This document shows, in pieces, positions 1-7,500 of a DNA stretch of 51,525 nt. The stretch lies in NCBI GenBank assembly GCA_964569845.1, contig CAZMUQ010000007.1, forward strand, positions 1 to 51,525, in the 5' to 3' direction. The stretch's first letter is position 1. Every line of letters begins with the position of its first letter. This stretch comes from CAZMUQ01 sp964569845. GTDB taxonomy: Archaea; Thermoproteota; Bathyarchaeia; Hecatellales; Hecatellaceae. The notes under the pieces are model-generated. The model did not search any database, was not told the origin of the DNA, and saw only the letters and a list, made by a program, of their open reading frames with translations. A program made the position numbers and the translations under genes.

Positions 1-27
1 CCGGCTTCAACCCTACTAACCTACAAT

Positions 28-1719
28 TTAATGTTTTCTTACCAGTAAAGCCCACGGATCTATTATAAGTGCTACTTTTTCGTTACTAAGTATTGTCGCC
101 CCTAAAATCCATGTTTTACCTGGCAGAATTTTCTCAGACCTTACAGCAACATCTTCAAACCCTAAGATTGATGATACTGATAACCCGCAAAGTCCAACAC
201 CCTTCTGTAAAATAACTAGGTGATTTTCATGATCATATGGAAATCCAAGTAAGCTTGAAAGGCTGTAAACAGGAATTATCTTTCCACGGTAAACTATAAC
301 TCGTCCTCCTTCCACATGTTTAACAAGGCTTTCTTTAAACTTTACTATTGAGTGTACCATTGAAGAAGGTATTGCGTAAACTTCCCCCTTTATACCAACA
401 AGAAGTACCGTTATAACGGAAACTATAGCTTTTGTTACTGGTACAGATAGAGTGATTCTTGTACCTTCACCTTTTTTACTTTCAATTTTTAGGTAACCTC
501 CAATAGCTTCAACACGTTGCTTTATAGCATTAAGCCCCATATCCATTTCACCAGTTAAAGAGGTAAGCTTTTTTGTAGAAAAGCCAGGAAGACATACAAG
601 TTGTAAAGCTTCCTGGTCACTTAACTTTTCCACCGTAGATTGAGGAAGTAAACCTTTCTTAATAGCAGTCTTTCTTATAAGGTCTGTATCTATTCCTCTA
701 CCATCATCCTCAACAGTTATTATTGCAAGTTCTTTTTCACGTTTTGCTGATAATTTTAATGTTCCAACTGAAGGTTTTCCTGCGGCTCTTCTTTCCTCAG
801 GAAGCTCTATACCATGGTCTAAAGCATTCCTTATAATGCTAATTAGCGGATCTGTTAATTCTTCAACTATACTTCTATCCAATGTTACTTCATCACGATC
901 ATCAATAACTAAGTCAACCTGTTTACCTAGCTTTTCAGAGAATTCTTGTACAAATCTTGAAGATAAATTAAAAATTTGTTTTACAGGGATAAGACGCATC
1001 TCTAAAATCTTAGAGTAAAGCTTATTTGTGGTTTGGTCAAGAGCTGTTAAAGCATCCCTCATTACATGGGAGTCTTGCCCCCTGCTAGCCATAAAAAGCT
1101 TATTTCTTATTAGTACAAGCTCACCAACAAGGATGAAAAGTTTATCTAGATCTCTTGCTCTAATTTTAATCTCCCTTGTTTTTAGTTTATCTAAGATATC
1201 TGTAGGTGAAGCTAGGGACTTTCTCTTTTGAAGAATTGTTTCAACTTTTCTTATAAGATGCTCTATTTCACTATGCTGCTTTTCCTCCTTAATCTCCATC
1301 TCTTGAAAAGGAATTTCAAGTTCATGAACATCAACTTCAGTATAAAATAATTCTTCAACATCAGCTTCATCCTTAAAAATTTCTTCAATATTTTCTATTC
1401 TACTACAAGCTGCTAGTATTATTATTTCACCTTTAAAACTACTTTTTAAAATCTCCGGACCATCAGGTATAGTTGCAATAACTTCTCCATTCTCATCTAG
1501 CTTCTGCATAACTTTAAAAGCTCTTATTGATGCTAAAGGAGTACCTTTAGCTAAAACTGCCCTTATCAAATATAGCTTAGAACCATGAGTTATTGCAAGC
1601 TTAATGTTTTCACGTTCCTCCTCTTTAATCACATTTTTTATTTGACTAATTAATTTGCTTCGTAATTGGTCATCATTCTTACCTCTCTGATATTTATTTG
1701 CTACTTCACTGTTATCCAA
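28..1719 (-). CDS. cheA: Chemotaxis histidine kinase CheA lacking the N-terminal HPt (P1) domain
   Basis: This is a CheA-type kinase of 563 aa. Domains in order: a P2-like alpha/beta domain (about 40-140), a charged linker, the P3 dimerisation helices (about 180-245, LDKLFILVGELVLIRN), the P4 ATPase (N box IRNALDHGIE, G1 box DDGRGID, then the GFSTK and GEMDMGL segments) and a C-terminal CheW-like P5 domain (about 425-555). CheA normally begins with a P1/HPt domain that carries the phosphorylated histidine. None is present: the first 40 residues are short and charged and have no LAHxxKG-like motif. The start is TTG with GGGAG upstream, and an in-frame TGA directly precedes it, so the gene cannot extend further in this assembly. 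The kinase would need a separate HPt protein, or the 5' end has been lost. Other che genes probably lie left of the window. Confidence 0.9.
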   Translation of the reverse strand: MDNSEVANKYQRGKNDDQLRSKLISQIKNVIKEEERENIKLAITHGSKLYLIRAVLAKGTPLASIRAFKVMQKLDENGEVIATIPDGPEILKSSFKGEIIILAACSRIENIEEIFKDEADVEELFYTEVDVHELEIPFQEMEIKEEKQHSEIEHLIRKVETILQKRKSLASPTDILDKLKTREIKIRARDLDKLFILVGELVLIRNKLFMASRGQDSHVMRDALTALDQTTNKLYSKILEMRLIPVKQIFNLSSRFVQEFSEKLGKQVDLVIDDRDEVTLDRSIVEELTDPLISIIRNALDHGIELPEERRAAGKPSVGTLKLSAKREKELAIITVEDDGRGIDTDLIRKTAIKKGLLPQSTVEKLSDQEALQLVCLPGFSTKKLTSLTGEMDMGLNAIKQRVEAIGGYLKIESKKGEGTRITLSVPVTKAIVSVITVLLVGIKGEVYAIPSSMVHSIVKFKESLVKHVEGGRVIVYRGKIIPVYSLSSLLGFPYDHENHLVILQKGVGLCGLSVSSILGFEDVAVRSEKILPGKTWILGATILSNEKVALIIDPWALLVRKH

Positions 1720-1756
1720 TCATTTCAACTCCCTTACTCTTTATAAGTATGTATAT

Positions 1757-1787
1757 GTTACAGGTAAATTATAGGTAACAGATAAAT
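1757..1787. repeat. Imperfect 13-bp direct repeat, 18-bp period, between cheA and the RHH gene
   Basis: GTTACAGGTAAAT (1757-1769) recurs as GTAACAGATAAAT (1775-1787), with 11 of 13 positions identical and a spacing of 18 bp. It lies between the divergent starts of cheA (1719) and the ribbon-helix-helix gene (1830). Ribbon-helix-helix repressors often bind short tandem sites, so an autoregulatory operator is plausible. That role is inferred, not shown. Confidence 0.4.
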
Positions 1788-1797
1788 CTTAACTAAA

Positions 1798-1806
1798 AAA
1801 TTTATC
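1798..1806 (+). promoter_or_regulatory. Probable TATA box for the RHH gene (leaderless)
   Basis: The T/A-rich AAATTTATC is centred about 28 bp before the ATG at 1830, the distance expected for an archaeal TATA box with transcription starting at or near the start codon. No ribosome-binding site precedes that ATG, which fits a leaderless transcript. Confidence 0.4.
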
Positions 1807-1829
1807 GATAATGGATTCGGTAGTATTCC

Positions 1830-1991
1830 ATGACAAGAAAAAGGTACAGAACAATTTCAATCCCTGAAGAGCTTTACCTTATAGTTGAAGAAATAGTAAA
1901 AAGCGGAAAAGGAGGCTATGTGTCAGTAGGCGAGTTTATTAAGGAAGCATTAAGAGATAAGTTACGCGAGCTAGATTACCTCAAAATATAG
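1830..1991 (+). CDS. Small ribbon-helix-helix DNA-binding protein (53 aa)
   Basis: The ORF starts at ATG 1830 and ends at TAG 1989. The product begins MTRKRYRTISIPEEL and ends RELDYLKI. It has the ribbon-helix-helix (CopG/MetJ-like) layout: a basic beta-strand (RYRTISIP), a first helix (EELYLIVEEIVKSG), a turn and a second helix (VGEFIKEALRDKLREL). Such proteins are dimeric repressors. It is divergent from cheA, and a 13-bp direct repeat lies just upstream. There is no Shine-Dalgarno sequence, and a TATA-like box lies about 28 bp upstream. The reading frame stays open after the TAG for 20 more codons, to TAA at 2052, through an unusually GC-rich stretch. The fold call is fairly secure. The target is unknown. 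Confidence 0.8.
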   Translation: MTRKRYRTISIPEELYLIVEEIVKSGKGGYVSVGEFIKEALRDKLRELDYLKI

Positions 1992-2054
1992 AGGATACAC
2001 GGTGACCCCACCGGCACCAGGATGACAAAACACCCACTCTCAGCTAGTGATTAA
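1992..2054. other. GC-rich segment after the RHH stop codon, unexplained
   Basis: This stretch, from GAGGATACACGG to AGCTAGTGATTAA, is far richer in G and C than its AT-rich surroundings. It can form small hairpins, for example GGTG with CACC. In AT-rich thermophilic archaea such islands often mark structured RNAs. It is also open in frame with the RHH gene beyond its TAG. I could not assign it to a tRNA or a C/D-box RNA. The remaining intergenic DNA up to 2228 is AT-rich and holds a TATA-like TTTATTTA at 2177-2184 for the next gene. Confidence 0.3.
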
Positions 2055-2228
2055 TATTTATGGCAATTACTTTGCTTCTAAATGCTATTTTTAACATTAA
2101 AAAGGCTTAAAAGAAGATGAATCCGTAAACTGACTTTTTCTTTGGCTGTTATACCTTGAATTCTTTCTAGGTAAAGTTTATTTATGCCTATGAAATATAT
2201 AATTAATAGAATTTTTGGAGGAATATGT

Positions 2229-2405
2229 ATGAATAATGATAGAAAAGAGCTATGTCCAAGATGTGGTGAAGATAACACTGCACATGTTGGGTCAATTCCA
2301 GTAAAGGTAGGTAAAACAAGAAGCCTGATGGTGGACATTTACGTTTGTGGCAAATGTTCATTAATTTTCTATGAGTATAGCAAAAGCCACCTTACATTTA
2401 AGTAA
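2229..2405 (+). CDS. Small zinc-ribbon protein (58 aa)
   Basis: The product is a mini zinc ribbon with two knuckles, CPRC (residues 9-12) and CGKC (40-43), separated by 27 residues, followed by an aromatic tail (LIFYEYSKSH). It starts at ATG 2229 because GGAGG sits 7 nt upstream. In-frame ATGs further upstream (2184, 2190) lack this signal. Zinc ribbons of this size in archaea act as nucleic-acid-binding or protein-interaction modules, but no specific function can be assigned. It stands alone: the next gene downstream is convergent, with a 32-bp gap. Confidence 0.75.
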   Translation: MNNDRKELCPRCGEDNTAHVGSIPVKVGKTRSLMVDIYVCGKCSLIFYEYSKSHLTFK

Positions 2406-2437
2406 GAAATAGAAGAATTTTCCTAAAGACTAAAATC

Positions 2438-2995
2438 CTACCTTAGATTTTTTGTAGTAAGGTATGCTAAAAAAACTCCAACAACCATTAAAATAGAGCA
2501 TACAATAAATGTTTGCCTAAAACCATAAGTTTCAGCTAAAAATCCACCCAAGCTTGGACCTATAATCCATCCAAGATACCATGTTGCATCATAGATACCT
2601 ATAGCACTCCCCCTCCTATCTTTAGGAGTTATATCTGAGATTAAAGTTACAGCTGAAACAGTTAAAGAAGCCCAAGCTAAACCTTCAACTACCTGAATAT
2701 AGTATAAGTCTATAAAGCTTTCAGCAAAAGCATAAAATATGAAAACAAAAGCAAACATGACCATTGATGCTAAAAGAATTTTTCTTCTTCCAATTTTATC
2801 TGAAAGTTTGCCTATTAGTGGTGATGAAACCGCACCTGAAAAAGCCCCAACAGTAAAAATTGTACCAACATGCATAATTGATGCTCCAAGCTCACTAATG
2901 TAGAGTGCAAGTATAGAATAAATCATCCCTGAACCAACCATAAGTGGAAAAATTCCTAGACAAATACCGTAAACTCTTAACTTCTCCATTTCCAA
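2438..2995 (-). CDS. Half-length major facilitator superfamily (MFS) protein
   Basis: The 185-aa protein has about six membrane helices and the MFS A-motif between helices 2 and 3 (GKLSDKIGRRK, about residues 61-71). A second MFS-like loop (TPKDRRGSAIG) follows helix 4. Full MFS carriers have about 400 aa and 12 helices. This one stops at TTKNLR straight after helix 6, only 32 bp from the convergent zinc-ribbon gene, so no second half follows. The start is TTG at 2995, with GGAGGTAAC nearby upstream. It may be a genuine half-transporter working as a dimer, or the intact remnant of a longer gene. The substrate cannot be told. Confidence 0.75.
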   Translation of the reverse strand: MEMEKLRVYGICLGIFPLMVGSGMIYSILALYISELGASIMHVGTIFTVGAFSGAVSSPLIGKLSDKIGRRKILLASMVMFAFVFIFYAFAESFIDLYYIQVVEGLAWASLTVSAVTLISDITPKDRRGSAIGIYDATWYLGWIIGPSLGGFLAETYGFRQTFIVCSILMVVGVFLAYLTTKNLR

Positions 2996-3079
2996 GCAAA
3001 GTTACCTCCATAAAATTTTTTACTGATTAAACAACTATTACAACACAACATTTTTAAGCATACTTTTTGGTGAGAGTGG

Positions 3080-3487
3080 ATGAAAAGAATTTCTTGGGAA
3101 GAATATTGGTTAAAAATTGCAAAAGTTGTTTCTGAACGTTCAACATGTCTAAGAAATAAGGTTGGAGCTGTAATAGTTAAGGAAAACCTTTTTCTATGTT
3201 CAGGATATAATGGAGCTCCGCGCGGAGAACCTCACTGTATAGATATAGGCGTATGTGCAAGAGAGGGGCAACCTAGAGGGCATGGTTATGAAGATTGTAG
3301 AGGGGTTCATGCTGAAACAAATGCATTATTAATGGCAGCTAAACATGGTATAAGTGTTGATGGTGGAACAGTATACGTAACAGCACCACCATGCAATATA
3401 TGTAGAAAGCTTATGAAGCAAGCTGGAATCATAGAAATAGTATACATAGATTTTGATGGAAAAGTGAAGAGAGAAAAAATAGGGTGA
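3080..3487 (+). CDS. dCMP deaminase / ComEB-type zinc cytidine deaminase
   Basis: The 135-aa protein has the zinc-dependent deaminase signature: HAE (with the catalytic glutamate) in GVHAETNALL, then PPCNICRKLM, which gives the two zinc cysteines. The N-terminal half (SERSTCLRNKVGAVIVKE, SGYNGAPRG) matches the dCMP deaminase/ComEB family. The reaction would be dCMP + H2O to dUMP + NH3, feeding thymidylate synthesis in the cytoplasm. The length is normal for single-domain members. The start is ATG 3080 with GGTGAG upstream. It is convergent with the oxidoreductase operon, 9 bp away. Confidence 0.85.
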   Translation: MKRISWEEYWLKIAKVVSERSTCLRNKVGAVIVKENLFLCSGYNGAPRGEPHCIDIGVCAREGQPRGHGYEDCRGVHAETNALLMAAKHGISVDGGTVYVTAPPCNICRKLMKQAGIIEIVYIDFDGKVKREKIG

Positions 3488-3496
3488 AAATTAAAC

Positions 3497-4426
3497 CTAC
3501 TCTCTTGGACCTAAACCAAGCTTTTCAGCTTCCCTATCTACATGCTCCTGAATTTCCTTAATCATATCCTCTGTTAGGTGAGCAAATCTTCCTTGAAGTT
3601 TAAGATATTCTTCAACTTTCTTTCTCTTATGAACCTTAATTGTAACCTTTAAAATTCCGTTCTCAACCTCGTAAAGTGGAAAAATTCCTGTTTGAACTGC
3701 TAATCTTGCAAGCTTAATTGACATTTCAGGCCTAATCCTCCAACCAGGTACACATGGACTAATAACATGAAGATATGCTGGTCCATCAATTTCAACCCCT
3801 CTTCTAGCCTTATTCATAAGATCTAACGGATATGCTGGTGAAGCAGTTGCAACATAAGGTATATTATGTGCAGCAGCAATTTTTGCTACATCTTTCTTCC
3901 ATTGAAGTTTTCCAGGAAAAACTTTACCAACAGCTGAGGTTGTTGTCCATGCACCAAACGGAGTTGAACTTGACCTTTGAATACCAGTATTCATATATGC
4001 CTCATTATCAAGACAAACGTAAAGAAAATCATGTCCTCTTTCAAGAGCTCCTGAAAGAGCTTGAAGACCTATATCTGCTGTACCTCCATCACCAGCAAAA
4101 ACAACAACATGAACCTTTTTATTTGGGAGCCTACCTTTACGTGTAAGAACTTTAAGTGCGGCTTCAACACCTGAAGCAACAGCAGCAGCATTTTCAAAAG
4201 CTACATGATACCATGGCACAGCCCATGAAGTGTAAGGATATGGTGAAGAAAAAACTTCTAAGCATCCTGTTGGAGTTATAACTATGCAATCTTTACCTAT
4301 AGCTTTTAAAACAAGTTTAACAATTATAGGTTCAGCACAACCTGCACATGCCCTATGTCCATAGATGAAGTAGTCTTCATCAGGAATATCTTTTAAACTT
4401 TTAAAGTAAACTTTTTCAGAAACCAA
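3497..4426 (-). CDS. porB: 2-oxoacid (pyruvate):ferredoxin oxidoreductase, beta subunit
   Basis: This is the thiamine-diphosphate subunit of a four-subunit 2-oxoacid:ferredoxin oxidoreductase, 309 aa. Cysteines CAGC (27, 30), TGC (55) and SPC (about 222) are placed to hold the proximal [4Fe-4S] cluster. GDGGTADIG followed by NEAYMNTG is the thiamine-diphosphate/magnesium motif. The start is TTG, with GGAGG upstream inside the porA stop region. It is last in the operon porC-porD-porA-porB and only 4 bp from porA. The enzyme splits pyruvate (or a related 2-oxoacid) with CoA to acyl-CoA, CO2 and reduced ferredoxin. Pyruvate is the most likely substrate, but other 2-oxoacids cannot be excluded from sequence alone. 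Confidence 0.92.
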   Translation of the reverse strand: MVSEKVYFKSLKDIPDEDYFIYGHRACAGCAEPIIVKLVLKAIGKDCIVITPTGCLEVFSSPYPYTSWAVPWYHVAFENAAAVASGVEAALKVLTRKGRLPNKKVHVVVFAGDGGTADIGLQALSGALERGHDFLYVCLDNEAYMNTGIQRSSSTPFGAWTTTSAVGKVFPGKLQWKKDVAKIAAAHNIPYVATASPAYPLDLMNKARRGVEIDGPAYLHVISPCVPGWRIRPEMSIKLARLAVQTGIFPLYEVENGILKVTIKVHKRKKVEEYLKLQGRFAHLTEDMIKEIQEHVDREAEKLGLGPRE

Positions 4427-4430
4427 TTTA

Positions 4431-5615
4431 TTATTCCTCCCTCGCCTGTAAAAACATAAAATCGTTCTCTATTTTCTCACCAGCTAAAACTTTCTTGGTT
4501 TTTTCATAGATACTTATAAAATCGTTAATTGCAACATCTCTCCCACCAATCCCAGCAACAAAACCTAAAACTTTAGGTTTATCCTCCAAGCTATAAAGAG
4601 CTGAACGAATTTCACTGAAAAGTGGTCCACCAACACCACCAATAGATATCGCTTTATCAACAACAGCTAAAGCCTTAATTTCCTTAGTAAAGTTTAAAAG
4701 TTCCTCAAAAGGAAAAGGCCTAAACATTCTTAGCTTTAATAATCCAACCTTTTCACCTTTCTCTCTAAGCTTATCAACAGCAGCTTTTGCAGTTCCACAT
4801 GAACCACCCATTAAAAGAATAGCAATATCAGCATCCTCCATTCTATAAGGTTCAAAAACATCATACCATCTTCCAAACATTTCTCCAAACTCTCTCCAGA
4901 CATCCTTAATTACAAACTTGGAGTTACGTAAAGCATGGTCATGCTGCTTTCTTAACTCTGTTTGAATTTCAGGTAAGCCTATTGGCCCCCACGTTGTTGG
5001 ATGGTCTGGATGCAAAGCATATTTAGGAATTTTTCTAGGTGGAAGAAATCTATCAACCTCCTCTTGGTTTAAGGTTATTAAAGGCTCTATAACATGTGTA
5101 ACATAAAAACCATCAAAACAAACCATAACTGGAAGCATAACCTTTTCATCCTCAGCAATTTTAAATGCTTGTATAATTAAGTCAAAAATTTCTTGAGCAT
5201 TTTCAGCATAAAATGCGACCCATCCACAATCTCTAGAAGCCATAGTATCGCTTTGATCTCCCCATATGCTTAGATTTGGAGATAAAGAACGGTTTGCAAC
5301 CGCCATAACTATTGGAAGCCTATTTCCAGCGGCAATAAAAAGCATTTCATGCATAAGAGCTAAACCCTGACCTGCTGTTGCTGTAAAAACACGGGCACCA
5401 GTAGCTGAAGCCCCTATACATGCACTTAAAGCTGAATGTTCAGATTCCACATTTATATATTCTGCATCAAGCTCACCATTAGCAATATATTCCGAAAGCT
5501 TTTCAACTATATGTGTTTGGGGAGTAATAGGGTAAGCTGCAATAACATCAACTCTTGCAAGTTTAACAGCAAGAGAAGCAGCATGAGAACATTCTATAGC
5601 TATTCTTCTTGCCAA
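4431..5615 (-). CDS. porA: 2-oxoacid (pyruvate):ferredoxin oxidoreductase, alpha subunit
   Basis: The 394-aa subunit carries the pyrimidine-binding N domain (AAYPITPQTHIVEKL, then NVESEHSALSACIGASATGARVFTATAGQGL) and a C-terminal transketolase-like domain (GSCGTAKAAVDKLREKGEKV, LRMFRPFP). The YPITPQT and ESEHSA motifs are hallmarks of PorA-type subunits. It starts at TTG 5615, two bases after the porD stop, with AGGAAGAG upstream. The length is normal for the archaeal four-subunit enzyme. With PorB it forms the active site that hands electrons through PorD to ferredoxin. Reduced ferredoxin could feed the hydrogenase encoded at 41970-51010. Confidence 0.93.
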   Translation of the reverse strand: MARRIAIECSHAASLAVKLARVDVIAAYPITPQTHIVEKLSEYIANGELDAEYINVESEHSALSACIGASATGARVFTATAGQGLALMHEMLFIAAGNRLPIVMAVANRSLSPNLSIWGDQSDTMASRDCGWVAFYAENAQEIFDLIIQAFKIAEDEKVMLPVMVCFDGFYVTHVIEPLITLNQEEVDRFLPPRKIPKYALHPDHPTTWGPIGLPEIQTELRKQHDHALRNSKFVIKDVWREFGEMFGRWYDVFEPYRMEDADIAILLMGGSCGTAKAAVDKLREKGEKVGLLKLRMFRPFPFEELLNFTKEIKALAVVDKAISIGGVGGPLFSEIRSALYSLEDKPKVLGFVAGIGGRDVAINDFISIYEKTKKVLAGEKIENDFMFLQAREE

Positions 5616-5617
5616 TT

Positions 5618-5926
5618 TTACTCTTCCTCCTCAACCATTGTTATAGCTTTAACAGGGCATTCTTCAGCACATATACCACAACCTTTACAATAATCTAGGT
5701 TTACCTCATAAAAACCTTCAGAAGTTTTTCTAATTGCCATATCTGGACAGTAAGTCCAGCATAAACCACAACGAATACACTTATTCTTATCGATAACAGG
5801 TTTAAAACTTCTCCAATCTCCGGTTAAGTAGAAGCGAGAAGTTGCAGGCTCAGGAATTATACCTCCAGGTAAAAGCTCCTTCCAGGATGGTTTACTTTTA
5901 ATTTTTAATTCTTCATGAGAAGGCAA
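5618..5926 (-). CDS. porD: 2-oxoacid (pyruvate):ferredoxin oxidoreductase, delta (ferredoxin) subunit
   Basis: The 102-aa protein carries two [4Fe-4S] ferredoxin motifs: CIRCGLCWTYCP (cysteines 50, 53, 56, 60) and CKGCGICAEECP (80, 83, 86, 90). It has the N-terminal extension typical of PorD (SWKELLPGGIIPEPATS, TGDWRSFKPV). It relays electrons from PorB to external ferredoxin. It starts at TTG 5926, with GGGGTGA upstream, immediately after porC, and runs into porA with a 2-bp gap, so translation is probably coupled. Confidence 0.93.
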   Translation of the reverse strand: MPSHEELKIKSKPSWKELLPGGIIPEPATSRFYLTGDWRSFKPVIDKNKCIRCGLCWTYCPDMAIRKTSEGFYEVNLDYCKGCGICAEECPVKAITMVEEEE

Positions 5927-5930
5927 ATTT

Positions 5931-6491
5931 TCACCCCAGAATAATAGTTGTCATATTATAAGCTTTAACAACAGCTTCCATGTTTCTTTCCCCGATATTG
6001 CCTTTAAATCTTTCACCAACAGCTTTAAGGATAGAGTCAAGATTAACTAAACCTGTAACCTTGGTAAATGCTCCAAGCATTGGAGTATTAACTATTGGTA
6101 CACCAATAACGTCTAATGCTATACGTGTAGCGTTAACAACAGCTATCTTAAAACTTGAAAAACCATAAACTTTTAAAGCTTCCTCAGGATTTCTTCTTGT
6201 ATTTAATATTATTACTCCATTAGGTTTTAATCCTTCAACTACACTTACAGTTTTTACTAAAGTTGAATCCAAAACAACAACAACATCAGGCTCATAAACA
6301 TTACTTCTAATCAGAATGGGCTTATCATCAAACCTATTAAAAGCAACAACAGGAGCTCCACGTCTTTCAGGACCAAATGATGGGAAAGCTTGCGCATACT
6401 TCCCCTCATCTATTGCTGCATGAGCAACTATCTCAGCTGCAGTTACAGCACCTTGTCCACCTCGCCCATGCCATCTAACTTCCACCAACAT
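5931..6491 (-). CDS. porC: 2-oxoacid (pyruvate):ferredoxin oxidoreductase, gamma subunit
   Basis: This is the gamma subunit, about 186 aa. It opens with WHGRGGQGAVTAAEI, the signature of this family, followed by FPSFGPERRGAPV and a TPMLGAFTKVTGLV segment. I place the start at ATG 6491, from which LVEVRWHGRGGQG follows directly. An upstream in-frame TTG at 6509 would add six residues. It is the first gene of the operon. The 149-bp intergenic region to the divergent hydrolase at 6641 is very AT-rich, with several TATA-like runs such as TTTTTTTAATTTAATTT near 6516-6532. Confidence 0.9.
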   Translation of the reverse strand: MLVEVRWHGRGGQGAVTAAEIVAHAAIDEGKYAQAFPSFGPERRGAPVVAFNRFDDKPILIRSNVYEPDVVVVLDSTLVKTVSVVEGLKPNGVIILNTRRNPEEALKVYGFSSFKIAVVNATRIALDVIGVPIVNTPMLGAFTKVTGLVNLDSILKAVGERFKGNIGERNMEAVVKAYNMTTIILG

Positions 6492-6640
6492 AAGTTTAGC
6501 TTCCCCCAAGGAGAATTTTTTTAATTTAATTTTAATTTAATAAAGCGTATTTCTGGCTTAAATAAGCTTTTATGACATATTAAGTGCTTAACTAAATCTA
6601 ATATTGTGAAATTTAGCAGTGAAAGGATGGAGGTTTAAAG

Positions 6641-7408
6641 ATGAAAATTGAAGAGTTAAAATTTTTTAGTAAGGATAATGTTAAACTTTACGGAAATATT
6701 TATCTTCCAGCAGAAAAAATAGGTAAACCAAAACCAGCCGTTTGTTTCTGCCACGGTATACCTTCACCTGTAAGAGCTAAGGGAGACCGAGGATATGCAG
6801 AACTAGCTGAAAAATTTACTGCGGAAGGATTTGTATCATTTATATTTAATTTTCGAGGAGTAGGATTAAGTGAAGGTAAATTTAATTACCTTGGTTGGTC
6901 TAAAGATTTAGAGGCTGCTATAGATATTCTTAATGAAAGAAGTGAAGTTGATAAGCAACGTTTAGCTGTTGTCGGTTTTAGTGGTGGAGCAATAATATCA
7001 GTTTACAGGGCTGCCATAGATAATAGAATTAAGGCTGTTGTTATAGGAGCATGCCCAACATATGATGAAAAGGAGGCTAAACTTATAGTTAAAGCAATAA
7101 CTATGGCTGGAGAAGCAGAAGTAATAAAAGGTTTGTCAAGAGATTACGTTGAAAAGGAACTTTGTAAAGAACTTTTAATTGTTGAGCCTAGCAAATGGAT
7201 TGGGAAAATATCTCCAAGACCAATTCTTATTATTCATGGAGAAAACGATGAACTTGTAAATGTTAAAAATGCCTACAAGCTTTATGAAAAAGCAAATGAA
7301 CCAAAAAAGCTTGCAATAATTAGAGGAGGACAACATAAACTAAGATTAAGTAGTGAAGCTGTAGAAGTTATTCTTAAATGGTTAAAAGAGGTTTTTCATC
7401 TAAGTTAA
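6641..7408 (+). CDS. Alpha/beta hydrolase (serine esterase/peptidase-like)
   Basis: The 255-aa protein has the alpha/beta-hydrolase fold: an oxyanion-hole segment (CHGIPSP), a FNFRGVGLSEG turn, the nucleophile elbow GFSGGA, the acid in HGENDELVN and the catalytic histidine in GGQHKL. The order and spacing match acyl-peptidase/dienelactone-hydrolase-like serine hydrolases. No signal peptide is seen, so it should be cytoplasmic. The start is ATG 6641 behind GGAGG. The substrate is unknown. It is divergent from the por operon and convergent with the M42 peptidase. The 92-bp gap after it (7409-7500) is AT-rich with no clear hairpin. Confidence 0.85.
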   Translation: MKIEELKFFSKDNVKLYGNIYLPAEKIGKPKPAVCFCHGIPSPVRAKGDRGYAELAEKFTAEGFVSFIFNFRGVGLSEGKFNYLGWSKDLEAAIDILNERSEVDKQRLAVVGFSGGAIISVYRAAIDNRIKAVVIGACPTYDEKEAKLIVKAITMAGEAEVIKGLSRDYVEKELCKELLIVEPSKWIGKISPRPILIIHGENDELVNVKNAYKLYEKANEPKKLAIIRGGQHKLRLSSEAVEVILKWLKEVFHLS

Positions 7409-7500
7409 CTTAAAACTAAACATATTTAAAATTCCATATTTTCCTATAAAAAATTATTTTAGTTACCAAGTTTAAGTTAAAACTTCTTAAGCTTTCTTTA

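Noticed and set aside
1992..2054. C/D-box small RNA
   Set aside because: I could not find matching RTGATGA and CTGA boxes in suitable positions on either strand, so no RNA class is assigned.
3832..4146. A 104-aa open frame on the plus strand
   Set aside because: It is antisense to porB, rich in Gln, Leu and His, and has no domain. It is a coding shadow.
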